A stretch of DNA of 64,000 bases from Stenotrophomonas maltophilia (GTDB lineage: Bacteria; Pseudomonadota; Gammaproteobacteria; Xanthomonadales; Xanthomonadaceae), in NCBI RefSeq assembly GCF_003970865.1, contig NZ_RXLZ01000006.1:46279-110278 (forward strand), read 5' to 3'. The notes below the pieces were generated by a model. The model made no database searches. It was not told where the DNA came from and saw only the letters and a program-made list of their open reading frames with translations. The position numbers and the translations under genes were made by a program. This document shows, piece by piece, positions 16,494-24,486 of this stretch. Position 1 is the stretch's first letter. Each line of letters begins with the position of its first letter.

Positions 16494-16874
16494 TCACGAC
16501 ATCACATGCACCGCGCACAGCTTGTTGCCGTCCGGGTCGCGCAGGTAGGCCAGGAACAACTGGCGCCCGGCCATGCTGCGGATGCCGGCCGGATCTTCGA
16601 TGGCGGTGCCACCGTGGGCGACACCGGCGTCCTGCCAACCGCGCACGGCCTCGGCGCTGTCGAGGGTGAAACCAATCGTGCCGCCGTTGGCATGGCATGC
16701 GGGCTGGCCGTCGATCGGTGCGGTGACGATGAACATGCGGCCGTCCTTGAAGTACACCAGCCGGCCCTTGTCATCGAACACTCCCGGACGTGCACCCAGA
16801 GCGGTGAACAGGGCATCGTAGAAGCGATGCGCGACGTCCATGTCGTTCGTTCCAACGGTGATGTGGCTGAACAT
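16494..16874 (-). CDS. VOC (glyoxalase/bleomycin resistance) family protein
   Basis: Small metal-dependent-fold protein of 126 residues, one glyoxalase module pair (beta-alpha-beta-beta-beta twice). It opens with MFSHITVGTNDMDVAHRFYDALF and closes with LFLAYLRDPDGNKLCAVH, the typical end where the metal-ligand Glu is here replaced by other residues (DPDGNKLCA). The start has GGAG 7 bases upstream. The substrate is unknown; such proteins range from lyases to antibiotic sequestration. It is divergent from the Fur-controlled sigma factor gene and has its own promoter region there. Confidence 0.85.
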   Translation of the reverse strand: MFSHITVGTNDMDVAHRFYDALFTALGARPGVFDDKGRLVYFKDGRMFIVTAPIDGQPACHANGGTIGFTLDSAEAVRGWQDAGVAHGGTAIEDPAGIRSMAGRQLFLAYLRDPDGNKLCAVHVMS

Positions 16875-16964
16875 GCGGGCACTCCATGTGGAAAGCCGCA
16901 GTGTCGGCGAGCACGCCGGGCATCGCAAATCCGGCGACCTCCCCCGCTGCGGCATGCCCAGGAT

Positions 16965-17007
16965 TTGTCGTGCGCCGCCCGATCACTCTATAATGGGAAT
17001 CATTCTC
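16965..17007 (+). promoter_or_regulatory. Promoter with overlapping Fur box for the sigma/anti-sigma/receptor operon
   Basis: A -35 TTGTCG (16965-16970) and a perfect -10 TATAAT (16989-16994) are spaced by 18 bp. The Fur box TATAATGGGAATCATTCTC (16989-17007) matches 15 of 19 consensus positions and fully covers the -10, so iron-loaded Fur would block the polymerase. The start codon follows 12 bases later. Confidence 0.85.
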
Positions 17008-17018
17008 ATTAATGACCC

Positions 17019-17543
17019 ATGCCGATGGCCGTGCCCGCCGCCTCCAGCACCGCGCTGGCGGGGTTCTACCGCGAACACCATGGCTGGCTGCTGGGCTGGC
17101 TGCGCCGCCGCACCCACAACGCCGACTGCGCCGCCGACCTGACCCAGGACACCTTCCTGCGCCTGCTCAGCCGTCGCGTCGATCCATCCGAACTGCGCTT
17201 GCCGCGCGCCTATCTCAGTACCATCGCGCACGCCCTGCTGGTCAATCACTGGCAGCGCGCGGACCTGGAGCGCGCCTATCTGACCGCGCTGGCCGCACAA
17301 CCGGAGCCGGTGCATCCCTCCGCAGAGGAGCGCACACAGGCGCTGCAGCTGCTGCATGCCATCGCTGACATGCTGTCCGGCCTGGCCGAGCGGCCACGGC
17401 GTGCCTTCCTGCTGGCCCGGCTGTCCGGACTGGGCTATGCGGAGATCGGCCAACAGCTTGGCGTGTCCGAGCGTATGGTCAAGAAGTACATGGCGCAGGC
17501 GATGCTGCATTGCCTGCGCCTGTCCGGCGACGCGGCGGCATGA
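17019..17543 (+). CDS. ECF sigma factor, FecI type
   Basis: Extracytoplasmic-function sigma factor of 174 residues. Region 2 includes FYREHHGWLLGWLRRRTHNADCAADLTQDTFLRLL (about residues 16-50), the FecI-type start. Region 4 includes the helix-turn-helix GLGYAEIGQQLGVSERMVKKYM (about residues 135-156). It starts at ATG 17019, or at 17025, only a few bases downstream of the predicted transcript start. It is cotranscribed with the anti-sigma and receptor genes. In this family the receptor signals through FecR to release the sigma factor, which then transcribes the receptor gene. The Fur box makes the operon iron-repressed. Confidence 0.93.
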   Translation: MPMAVPAASSTALAGFYREHHGWLLGWLRRRTHNADCAADLTQDTFLRLLSRRVDPSELRLPRAYLSTIAHALLVNHWQRADLERAYLTALAAQPEPVHPSAEERTQALQLLHAIADMLSGLAERPRRAFLLARLSGLGYAEIGQQLGVSERMVKKYMAQAMLHCLRLSGDAAA

Positions 17544-18484
17544 GCGCGGCAGTGGCCGGCCCGGCGCTGGAGCAGGCGGCAGAGTGGTTCGCGCTGCGCC
17601 AACAGGGCTGGAGCGACGACGACCAGCAACACTGGCGCGCGTGGCTGCACGCCGACGCCGGTCACGCCGACGCCTGGCGCCGGGTCGAGGCGGTCTGGCA
17701 GTCGTTCGCCCCGCTGTCGGCACCGGCGGCAGCAACGGCGCTCGATGCCGCCGGCCATCGCCGCCGCCGCGCGCTTCGCAGTCTCGGCGGCGCGCTCGGC
17801 ATCGGTGCGGTCTCGCTTCTCGGCCTGCACGGGCTGCAAGCGCAGCGCCACCTGCAGACGCAACGCACCGCTGCCGGGCGCACCGGTCATTGGACGCTGG
17901 CCGATGGCAGCCAGTTGTGGCTCAACGCCGGCAGCGAAGTGACCGTCGACATCGGCAACGGCAACCGCGCCCTGCATCTGCTGCGCGGCGAACTGCTGCT
18001 GCAGACCGGCCACCACCCAGCATTCACCGGGTTGCCCCTGAGCGTGCATGTACCCGGGGCGCGCCTGCAGCCAATCGGCACCCGCTTCGCGGTCGGCCGC
18101 GAAGCGCAGGACAGCCGGTTGGACGTGTTCGAGGGCCTGGTGCGGTGCCTGCCGATGTTCGGTGCGGCGCTGGATGTGCCTGCGGGAGGTGCGCTGCAGA
18201 TCGGACCGATGGGGGGACTCACAACGGTCACTGCCGATCCTCTGCGCGGCGACTGGCAGGACGGACGCCTGCAGGTGCAGGACACGCAGCTGATCCGGGT
18301 GATCGACGAACTGGCCCGTCACCATCGGGGCTATCTGGGCTGTGATCCGGCACTGTCCGCATTGAATGTCACCGCGGTATTGCCGCGCCTGGACAGCCTG
18401 CAGGCCCTGAAACTGCTGGCGCGCGCCCTGCCGATCCGCGTCGAGCAGCGCTGGCCCTGGTGGACCGTTGTGCGTCCGATTTGA
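17540..18484 (+). CDS. FecR-family anti-sigma factor
   Basis: Membrane-bound sigma regulator of 314 residues, translationally coupled to the sigma gene (ATGA overlap). The cytoplasmic N-domain with the WRAWLHADAGHADAWRRVE motif (about residues 31-50) is the FecR sigma-binding signature. One membrane helix (about residues 84-103) follows. The periplasmic FecR domain contains RTGHWTLADGSQLWLNAGS and a C-terminal STN-contacting region. It should sense the loaded receptor encoded next. Confidence 0.92.
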   Translation: MSAAVAGPALEQAAEWFALRQQGWSDDDQQHWRAWLHADAGHADAWRRVEAVWQSFAPLSAPAAATALDAAGHRRRRALRSLGGALGIGAVSLLGLHGLQAQRHLQTQRTAAGRTGHWTLADGSQLWLNAGSEVTVDIGNGNRALHLLRGELLLQTGHHPAFTGLPLSVHVPGARLQPIGTRFAVGREAQDSRLDVFEGLVRCLPMFGAALDVPAGGALQIGPMGGLTTVTADPLRGDWQDGRLQVQDTQLIRVIDELARHHRGYLGCDPALSALNVTAVLPRLDSLQALKLLARALPIRVEQRWPWWTVVRPI

Positions 18485-18553
18485 AATGGCGGTTCCCTTT
18501 CTGCGCGCTCGGCGGGCACTACAGGGGAACCCATTGCGGATGTCGCCGCCCCC

Positions 18554-21502
18554 ATGAAACTACCCTGCCCTTCTCCTCGCCCGCTTGCCATCGCACTGTG
18601 CCTGGCCCTGGCCACGCCATGCCTGTTGCCGGCCGCCGCCCACGCACAGGATGCTGCCGCCGCCGTTCGCTGGCAGATCCCGGCCGGTCCGCTCGACCAG
18701 GCCTTGACCGCGTTCGGCCAGCAGTCCGGCCTGTCCATCGCTGCCGATGCGCGCCTGACCCGCGGCCGGCACAGCGGTGGCGTGCAGGCCTCGCTCAACA
18801 CCGAGGCCGCGCTGGCGGAGGTATTGGCCGGCACTGGCCTTTCGTTCCAGCGTGATGCCAGCGGCGTGGTGCTGCAGGCCGCCCCCGTCACCGACGCCGG
18901 CGTGCGCCAGATCGGCACCCTGCGTGTGGCCGGCCAGGCCAGCGAAGGCGCTTCGCCGTGGGGCCTGGCCGATGCCGATGCCGTTTACCGCGACAGCGGC
19001 TCGCGCGTGCATCTGGACCACCAGCAGCTGGAACGCTTCCGCGGCCAGTCGATCGGCGATGTGCTGGCCGGCGCAGTCGGCGTGCACACCGGAGACGTAC
19101 GCAATGGTGGTGCGCTGGACGTCAACATCCGCGGCCTGCAGGGCCAGAACCGGGTGCCGGTGATCATTGATGGTGGCCAGCAGGCCATCGACGTGTACCG
19201 CGGCTATGCCGGCGTGCAGCAGCGCAGCTACCTGGACCCGGACCTGATCAGCGCGATCAGCATCGAGAAAGGGCCGAGCCTGGCCGCCAATGCCGCCAGC
19301 GCGATCGGTGGCGTGGTCTACATGGAAACGCTGAAGGCCGAGGACATCCTCGACGACGGCCAGGACTGGGGGCTGCGCGTGCGTGGCGGCGTGGCCGACA
19401 ACAGCATCGACCGCACCCGTACGTTCAAGCAGATCGCGCGTGGCAGCGACAACCGCAACAGCCTGCGCGACCCGCGCGACTGGAACGGCAGCGTGGCCTT
19501 CGCCCAGCGCGGCGAAGACTGGCAGCTTGTCGCAGCCTACGCACGGCGCCGCCAGGGCAACTACTTCGCCGGCAGCAACGGCGCCCACCGCTACGACGAC
19601 CAGCACCTGTCCAGCGGCGGTACCGGCATGTCCAGCCAGGCCGTTTCCAAGCTGTACCACCCGGGCGATGAAGTCCTGAACACCCACACCGACAACGAAT
19701 CGGCGTTGCTGAAATTCACCTGGACGCCCGACCCGGACCAGCGCCTGGAGCTGAGCCACCGCTTCTTCAACTCCAGCTTCGGCGAAATCATGCCGTCGGC
19801 GATCGGCCGCGTGGGCGAGTCCAACGAATGGGTGACCTACGTGGACAAGGCCAACACCATGTTCCAGTTCGAGCCCGGGAAGATGCGGGTCAACGCCACC
19901 TCGCTTCGCCATCGTTACCGCCCCGAGGCGCACCCGTGGCTGGACCTGAGCAGCACGCTGTGGTTCACCACCGCCACCAGCCGCATGTTCAACAGCAATA
20001 TCGCCAACACGCCGCTGTTCAAGGAAATGGCCTCCGACCAGATGCCCGACACGCTGGGCGAGACCTACGGCCCGGGCCTGCAGTCGGACGTGAAGACCCG
20101 GCGCTGGGGCCTGGACAGCAGCAACACCACCCGCTTCAGCAATGATCTGGGCGACTGGACGCTGCGCTATGGCGCGTCCTTCCAGCATGAAGACACCGCA
20201 CCCAACTCGCCGGTGCTGCCGGTGGACTACAACAACAACCGTTACCTGCGCTCGGGCACGCGCCGCGAGGCCAGCGTGGTGGCGTCGCTGCAATGGCAGC
20301 CGTGGGACTGGCTGTCGCTGACCGCAGGCGGCCGCTTCATCGACTACCGCACCCGCGACCGCAACCGCGTCGCCTTCGTCAGTGAATCGCGCGACCTGCG
20401 CTACACCTTCGCGCGCCTGAGCAAGGGTGGCCAGCTGCTGCCGGGCTGGTATAAGGAGTGGTACCCGGATGCACAGGGCAACTACACGTATGACTCGCTG
20501 CGCGCCACGCCCTATGGCGACAGCACTCTGGGCCAGACCTACGACTTCGACGGATTCATCCGTGACCCGCGCGGTGCCAACGGCTTCTATACCAAGCAGA
20601 TTCCCACCGCCTGGGGCTACAAGCCGGCGATCCGGCGCTCGGGCCACGGCTTCGCGCCGTATGCCGAGGCGCGCTTCAACCTCGACGCGGACATGTTCTT
20701 CTACGTGAAGTACGCGCAGGGCTGGAAGATGCCCAGTCTGTTCGAATCGACGCTGGGCAACAGCACCTCGGCCCCGGTGGCCGACCTGAAGCCGGAGAAG
20801 AACCGTTCCTGGGACATCGGCTTCAGCCTGCTCAAGCAGGACCTGTGGCGTGACGGTGATCGCCTGGCATTCAAGGTCGCCTGGTTCAAGAACGATATCG
20901 ACAACGCCATCACCCGCCGCTTTGATTCCAGCAACTGGGCCTTCTACGTCGACAACGTCGACAACTACACGGTGTCCGGCTACGAGCTGCAGTCCGGTTA
21001 CGACGCCGGCATTGCCTACCTGGACCTGTCGGCCAGCTACTACCAGCGCGCGCGCACCTGCGATGCGGCCACCGCCAAGCGCATGCGCGAAGACCCGTAT
21101 GCGAAATGGAGCAAGCTGGACACCACGCCGGACTGCGTGGACGGCGGCTTCGGCACCTCGTTCGTCAACGCGCAGAACCCGCCGAAGTACTCGATCCACA
21201 GCACGCTGGGCTTCCGCCTGTTCGACAAGCGACTGGATACCGGCATCCGCCGCACCTACAACAGCGGCCCTACCCATGAACTGGACAAGCCCTGGAACAC
21301 GACCGGCTCGACCGGCCTGCAGAACATCTACCTGCCGACCGCGATCTATGACTTCTATGCGCGCTGGCAGTTCACCCCGAAGGCCGAAGTGGAACTGGTG
21401 GTCAGCAACCTGCGCAACACCTACTACATGGACACGCTGGCGATGAGCCTGATGCCGGGCCCGGGCCGCACCACGCGGCTGAACTTCACCGCACGTTTCT
21501 AA
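18554..21502 (+). CDS. TonB-dependent transducer/receptor with STN domain
   Basis: FecA-type receptor of 982 residues. After the signal peptide (ends AHAQ) comes a signalling STN domain (about residues 38-105, IPAGPLDQALTAFGQQSGLS). A plug with VIIDGGQQAIDVYRGYAGVQQRSYLDPDLIS and IEKGPS follows, then a large barrel ending in TARF. The STN domain talks to the FecR protein encoded 69 bp upstream. The plug and the extended barrel loops resemble haem/haemoprotein or large-ligand receptors more than dicitrate receptors, but the ligand is uncertain. Iron-regulated through the upstream Fur box. Confidence 0.92.
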   Translation: MKLPCPSPRPLAIALCLALATPCLLPAAAHAQDAAAAVRWQIPAGPLDQALTAFGQQSGLSIAADARLTRGRHSGGVQASLNTEAALAEVLAGTGLSFQRDASGVVLQAAPVTDAGVRQIGTLRVAGQASEGASPWGLADADAVYRDSGSRVHLDHQQLERFRGQSIGDVLAGAVGVHTGDVRNGGALDVNIRGLQGQNRVPVIIDGGQQAIDVYRGYAGVQQRSYLDPDLISAISIEKGPSLAANAASAIGGVVYMETLKAEDILDDGQDWGLRVRGGVADNSIDRTRTFKQIARGSDNRNSLRDPRDWNGSVAFAQRGEDWQLVAAYARRRQGNYFAGSNGAHRYDDQHLSSGGTGMSSQAVSKLYHPGDEVLNTHTDNESALLKFTWTPDPDQRLELSHRFFNSSFGEIMPSAIGRVGESNEWVTYVDKANTMFQFEPGKMRVNATSLRHRYRPEAHPWLDLSSTLWFTTATSRMFNSNIANTPLFKEMASDQMPDTLGETYGPGLQSDVKTRRWGLDSSNTTRFSNDLGDWTLRYGASFQHEDTAPNSPVLPVDYNNNRYLRSGTRREASVVASLQWQPWDWLSLTAGGRFIDYRTRDRNRVAFVSESRDLRYTFARLSKGGQLLPGWYKEWYPDAQGNYTYDSLRATPYGDSTLGQTYDFDGFIRDPRGANGFYTKQIPTAWGYKPAIRRSGHGFAPYAEARFNLDADMFFYVKYAQGWKMPSLFESTLGNSTSAPVADLKPEKNRSWDIGFSLLKQDLWRDGDRLAFKVAWFKNDIDNAITRRFDSSNWAFYVDNVDNYTVSGYELQSGYDAGIAYLDLSASYYQRARTCDAATAKRMREDPYAKWSKLDTTPDCVDGGFGTSFVNAQNPPKYSIHSTLGFRLFDKRLDTGIRRTYNSGPTHELDKPWNTTGSTGLQNIYLPTAIYDFYARWQFTPKAEVELVVSNLRNTYYMDTLAMSLMPGPGRTTRLNFTARF

Positions 21503-21520
21503 CTGCGGCAGAAACAGCAA

Positions 21521-21547
21521 CGCCCCGGGGAGATCATCCCCGGGGCG
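21521..21547. terminator. Hairpin between the STN receptor and mdtI
   Basis: 11-bp GC stem CGCCCCGGGGA / TCCCCGGGGCG with loop GATCA, between convergent genes. Confidence 0.8.
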
Positions 21548-21574
21548 ATTGCCTGCGGCGGCTCACGCTCTGGC

Positions 21575-21641
21575 AGGTGCCAACCTTGGTTGGCACAGCG
21601 ACTCAACACCGGTAGGTGCCAACCTTGGTTGGCACAGCGAC
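21575..21641. repeat. Two copies of a GTGCCAACC palindromic repeat
   Basis: A 28-bp unit (AGGTGCCAACC-tt-GGTTGGCAC plus AGCGAC) at 21575-21602 and again at 21614-21641. The second is preceded by the GTAG tag. A related unit with a GTCGAC stem ends the window (63979-64000). Confidence 0.85.
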
Positions 21642-21644
21642 GCG

Positions 21645-21968
21645 TTACTTCGCGGTACTCAGCAGCAGTACCGCGACCGTCACCAATGCGATGCCGATCC
21701 AGCCGATCGGACGCAGGCGGTTGCCGAACAGCAGACGGCCGCAGGTGGCGGTACCGATCACGCCGATCGCACCCCACATCGCATACGCGGTGGCCAGGTC
21801 CATGTAGCGCACGGCCTGGCCCAGCAGGGCGAAGGCGATCCAGACCATGACGATCGCACCAACGCCCCAGCGCCAGCGACGGAAGCCCTCCGACTTGGCC
21901 ACCATCATGTTGGCGGCGACGTCGATCAGCGCCGAACAGATCACGAAAAACAGTGCCAGGGTGTTCAT
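21645..21968 (-). CDS. mdtI: SMR-family exporter subunit MdtI-like
   Basis: Small multidrug-resistance family protein, 107 residues, four membrane helices. It matches E. coli MdtI through QAVRYMDLATAYAMWGAIGVIGT and the RPIGWIGIALV fourth helix. MdtI and MdtJ form a heterodimer that exports spermidine and some toxic cations. The start codon overlaps the mdtJ stop (ATGA), enforcing equal translation. Confidence 0.85.
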   Translation of the reverse strand: MNTLALFFVICSALIDVAANMMVAKSEGFRRWRWGVGAIVMVWIAFALLGQAVRYMDLATAYAMWGAIGVIGTATCGRLLFGNRLRPIGWIGIALVTVAVLLLSTAK

Positions 21969-22321
21969 CAGTGCGCCTCCCCGAGGGTGACGCAGACGAT
22001 GCCGACCACTGCCAACACCAGGCCGGCGAGCTGCTGCAGCGACAGGCTCTCACCGAAGACGGTGAGGCCAACCACGGTCAGCAGGGTCAGGCCCAGGCCT
22101 TCCCACACTGCGTAGGCCACGCCCACGGCGATGCGGCGCACCGACTGCGCCAGGAAGAAGTAGGACAGCGCCAGCGCGCCGGCCATGATCAGGTAGCCGG
22201 TCCAGCCGCCATCGCGGGCGGCATGGGCCATGAACGAGGTGCCGACCACTTCGGCGACGATCGCCACGGTCAGGCAGGCCCAGGCGACCAGCGCGCCACG
22301 GGCGGGAACAGTACGGGACAT
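21968..22321 (-). CDS. mdtJ: SMR-family exporter subunit MdtJ-like
   Basis: Partner subunit of 117 residues with four membrane helices. LSYFFLAQSVRRIAVGVAYAVWEGLG and FGESLSLQQLAGLVLAVVGIV correspond to E. coli MdtJ, and the conserved Glu of helix 1 is in AIVAEVVGTSF. The start MSRTVPARG has a GGAG-like site nearby; a longer frame reads into a degenerate REP and is rejected. It is divergent from the LysR-family gene, whose product may regulate the pair. The dyad at 22443 lies in the shared intergenic region. Confidence 0.85.
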   Translation of the reverse strand: MSRTVPARGALVAWACLTVAIVAEVVGTSFMAHAARDGGWTGYLIMAGALALSYFFLAQSVRRIAVGVAYAVWEGLGLTLLTVVGLTVFGESLSLQQLAGLVLAVVGIVCVTLGEAH

Positions 22322-22362
22322 GTGAAACTCCTTGCAGGACGGGGACCGCACCGCCTCATCAA

Positions 22363-22383
22363 TAGATCCACGGCATGCGTGGA
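22363..22383. repeat. Degenerate REP unit (class 2)
   Basis: TAGATCCACG-gca-TGCGTGGA resembles the ATCCACGC-N3-GCGTGGAT units but with an imperfect stem. Confidence 0.55.
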
Positions 22384-22442
22384 GGGTCCGGAACGCCCCG
22401 CAGACAGGGGCGACGGCGACCAGTATCATCGTCTTTTACGGT

Positions 22443-22460
22443 GGAATCAAAATGGATTCC
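22443..22460. promoter_or_regulatory. Dyad upstream of the LysR gene
   Basis: GGAATC-aaaatg-GATTCC, 22 bp before the chosen LysR start and in the divergent gap with mdtJ. It is a candidate autoregulatory operator; it lacks a standard T-N11-A layout. Confidence 0.4.
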
Positions 22461-22481
22461 ATCGACAGGAGCGATGGATCA

Positions 22482-23333
22482 ATGCCCTACTCCCCTGAAT
22501 CCCTGCAGGCTTTCGTGGAAGCCGCGGCGCTGGGTTCGTTCTCGGCGGCGGCGCGACGCTTGCGCAAGACCCAGTCGACAGTCAGTACCGCCATTGCCCA
22601 CCTGGAAACCGACCTGGGCGTGAGCCTGTTCGATCGCAGCGGGCGCTACCCGCAGCTGACCGAGGCCGGGCGACAGGTATTGGGGCACGCGCAGGAAATC
22701 CTGGCTGCCGATGCGCGCCTGCAACAGTTGAGCGTGCGCCTGGCCGCACCGGTCGAGCCTCGCCTGACCGTGGTGTTCTCCGATGTCTACCAGCTCGATC
22801 CAGAGCAACGGATCCTGCAACGCTTCGCCGAGGCGTTCCCGGAGATCGAACTGGAATGGCTGGATGCCGAGGGTGAGGACGTGCTGGAGCTGGTCGGCAG
22901 TGGTCGCGCCGCGCTGGGCCTGCTGCCCAGGCAGGAGCGCTATCCCGGTGAACTGACGGCCCGGCCGCTGGCCCACCACAGCGAACTGTCGGTGTACGTG
23001 GCGCGCGAACATCCGCTGGCCAGCGCCGGGCGTCGCGCCGCCGCACAACTGGCGCGGCATCGGCAGGTGCGCCTGAGCGCGGAAGTCGATCAGTCCCGCG
23101 TGGTCACCGGCCTGGCCTGGACCGCCACCGACTACCTGATGGTGATGGAGATGGCCGAGGACGGCATCGGCTGGGCTGAACTGCCGCGGGCGCTGGTGCA
23201 GCGCTACGACCGTGGGCGACTGGTGGAACTGGTGCTGCCCGGTTGGCCGCGGCGCATCCACAGCGACCTGCTGTGGCGCCGCGACACGCCTCCCGGACCG
23301 GCCGCACTGTGGTGGGCCGACGCGTTGGGGTGA
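22482..23333 (+). CDS. LysR-family transcriptional regulator
   Basis: 283 residues. The N-terminal winged helix-turn-helix is SLQAFVEAAALGSFSAAARRLRKTQSTVSTAIAHLE (about residues 6-41), followed by a linker helix and a periplasmic-binding-protein-like effector domain (about residues 90-280). The ATG at 22482 has AGGAG 10 bases upstream and gives the standard LysR beginning. An in-frame ATG at 22452 inside the dyad is possible but would add a non-family extension. LysR proteins usually control a divergent neighbour, here mdtJI. The effector is unknown. Confidence 0.88.
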   Translation: MPYSPESLQAFVEAAALGSFSAAARRLRKTQSTVSTAIAHLETDLGVSLFDRSGRYPQLTEAGRQVLGHAQEILAADARLQQLSVRLAAPVEPRLTVVFSDVYQLDPEQRILQRFAEAFPEIELEWLDAEGEDVLELVGSGRAALGLLPRQERYPGELTARPLAHHSELSVYVAREHPLASAGRRAAAQLARHRQVRLSAEVDQSRVVTGLAWTATDYLMVMEMAEDGIGWAELPRALVQRYDRGRLVELVLPGWPRRIHSDLLWRRDTPPGPAALWWADALG

Positions 23334-23337
23334 GCCG

Positions 23338-23402
23338 AAAAAGGGGACGGAGGGGATTAAGTCGTTTGTGGCACAAACGACTTAATCCCCTCCGTCCCCT
23401 TT
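23338..23402. terminator. Long-arm hairpin element, complete copy A
   Basis: Perfect 31-bp inverted repeat (23340-23370 with 23372-23402) separated by a single base. It starts AAAAAGGGGACGGAGGGG and ends in CCCCTTT. It lies between the convergent LysR and peptidase genes. The same arm recurs at 28410 and 30556. Confidence 0.85.
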
Positions 23403-23406
23403 CTCA

Positions 23407-23431
23407 GTTGCCGGCCAGCGGCCGGCACTAC
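23407..23431. repeat. REP unit (class 1)
   Basis: GTTGCCGGCC-agc-GGCCGGCACTAC, directly beside hairpin element A. Confidence 0.85.
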
Positions 23432-23434
23432 CGA

Positions 23435-24355
23435 TCAACGATGGGCGAGCGCGTAATCCAGCGCCGAGCACACCGCCGCCACCTGCGCGTCGTTGCACTG
23501 CTGCGGGGTCGCCCGCGGGCTGTCCGGGTAGACCTCGGTGGTGGTGGTGTACTTCGCGCCGGTAATCCCGGCGCACAGGCCCAGCTTCACCAGCGGGTAC
23601 TCGATCACACCATGGGCCACCACCGGCGAACCGATGATCTCGCCCTTGTCGTCGGCCGGCGCGATGTGGGTGACCTTCTCCACCGCGGCGATCACCGCCT
23701 GCTGGAAGGCTGCCTGCGGGGCCTCGCTGTCATCCACCAGATAGAAGCCATCGGGAATCAGGCCCGGCTCGAACGGCTTGCCGTCACGCGCGGCCAGCGC
23801 CGGGCGGAACTCGCTTTCGTCGCTGTCGGTGGTCTCGTGCAGGTCGATGTGCAGCACGAACTGGCCCTTGTACGGCGCGATCAGTTCGATGACGGCGGTC
23901 GATTCACGGGCCGGGCCGTCGGCGCGGAAGTTGCGGTTCGGGTCGATCGCATCGAAGTTCCAGCGGTTGATGCGCTCGAAGCCCCACGGATTCACGCACG
24001 GCGCCACCAGCAGGTTGGCCTTGCCGGCATAGTCGGCGGCGTGCTTCTCGAGGAACTCCAGCGCGCCCATCACGCCGCTGGTCTCATAGCCGTGCACGCC
24101 ACCGGTGACCAGGGCAGCGGGCAGCGCCGGGTTCCAATCGCAGCTGCGCAGGGCGAACAGGGTGTAGGTCTCGCCAGCGTAGTCGAGCTGGCCATAGGCC
24201 ACCTTGTCGAAGCGCGGGGCCAGCGCTTCGATGCGCGGCAGCACCTCCTCGTCATAGCGACGCAGGCGCTGCTGGCGGCCACGCCACGCCTCCCGCTCCG
24301 CCGCTCCCCACGGCTGGCCAGGGGTTCCGACGGGGTAGAAAGCGGCTTGGGACAT
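23435..24355 (-). CDS. M14-type zinc carboxypeptidase / deacylase family protein
   Basis: 306-residue cytoplasmic protein with the M14 zinc site: GGVHGYE (His and Glu ligands, about residues 90-96) and the third ligand in HIDLHE (about residue 178). NPWGFERINRWN and DPNRNF correspond to substrate-binding and catalytic-arginine loops. The family covers succinylglutamate desuccinylase/aspartoacylase-like and murein-peptide carboxypeptidases, so the substrate is open. No signal peptide. The start MSQAAFYP is preferred to a 9-codon longer version. It is divergent from an iron-type receptor gene. Confidence 0.82.
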   Translation of the reverse strand: MSQAAFYPVGTPGQPWGAAEREAWRGRQQRLRRYDEEVLPRIEALAPRFDKVAYGQLDYAGETYTLFALRSCDWNPALPAALVTGGVHGYETSGVMGALEFLEKHAADYAGKANLLVAPCVNPWGFERINRWNFDAIDPNRNFRADGPARESTAVIELIAPYKGQFVLHIDLHETTDSDESEFRPALAARDGKPFEPGLIPDGFYLVDDSEAPQAAFQQAVIAAVEKVTHIAPADDKGEIIGSPVVAHGVIEYPLVKLGLCAGITGAKYTTTTEVYPDSPRATPQQCNDAQVAAVCSALDYALAHR

Positions 24356-24440
24356 GGCGGATCTCAGCGAGTCAGGAAGCAATCGCCCACTCTACCACCG
24401 GGGCATCGGCATGAATCGGAGGCGCATTCCATTGGCGAAT

Positions 24441-24463
24441 GGAATCAGCAATAATTCTCATTT
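24441..24463. promoter_or_regulatory. Possible Fur box upstream of the receptor at 24487
   Basis: The right half AATAATTCTCATT matches the Fur consensus half-site well; the left half is poor (about 10 of 19 positions overall). It lies 24-46 bp before the start. Confidence 0.45.
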
Positions 24464-24486
24464 ACGACCTTCCACAACCCGCACCG

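Noticed and set aside
18560..21520. Long minus-strand frame opposite the STN receptor
   Set aside because: Shadow frame: the plus strand has the signal peptide, STN, plug and barrel.
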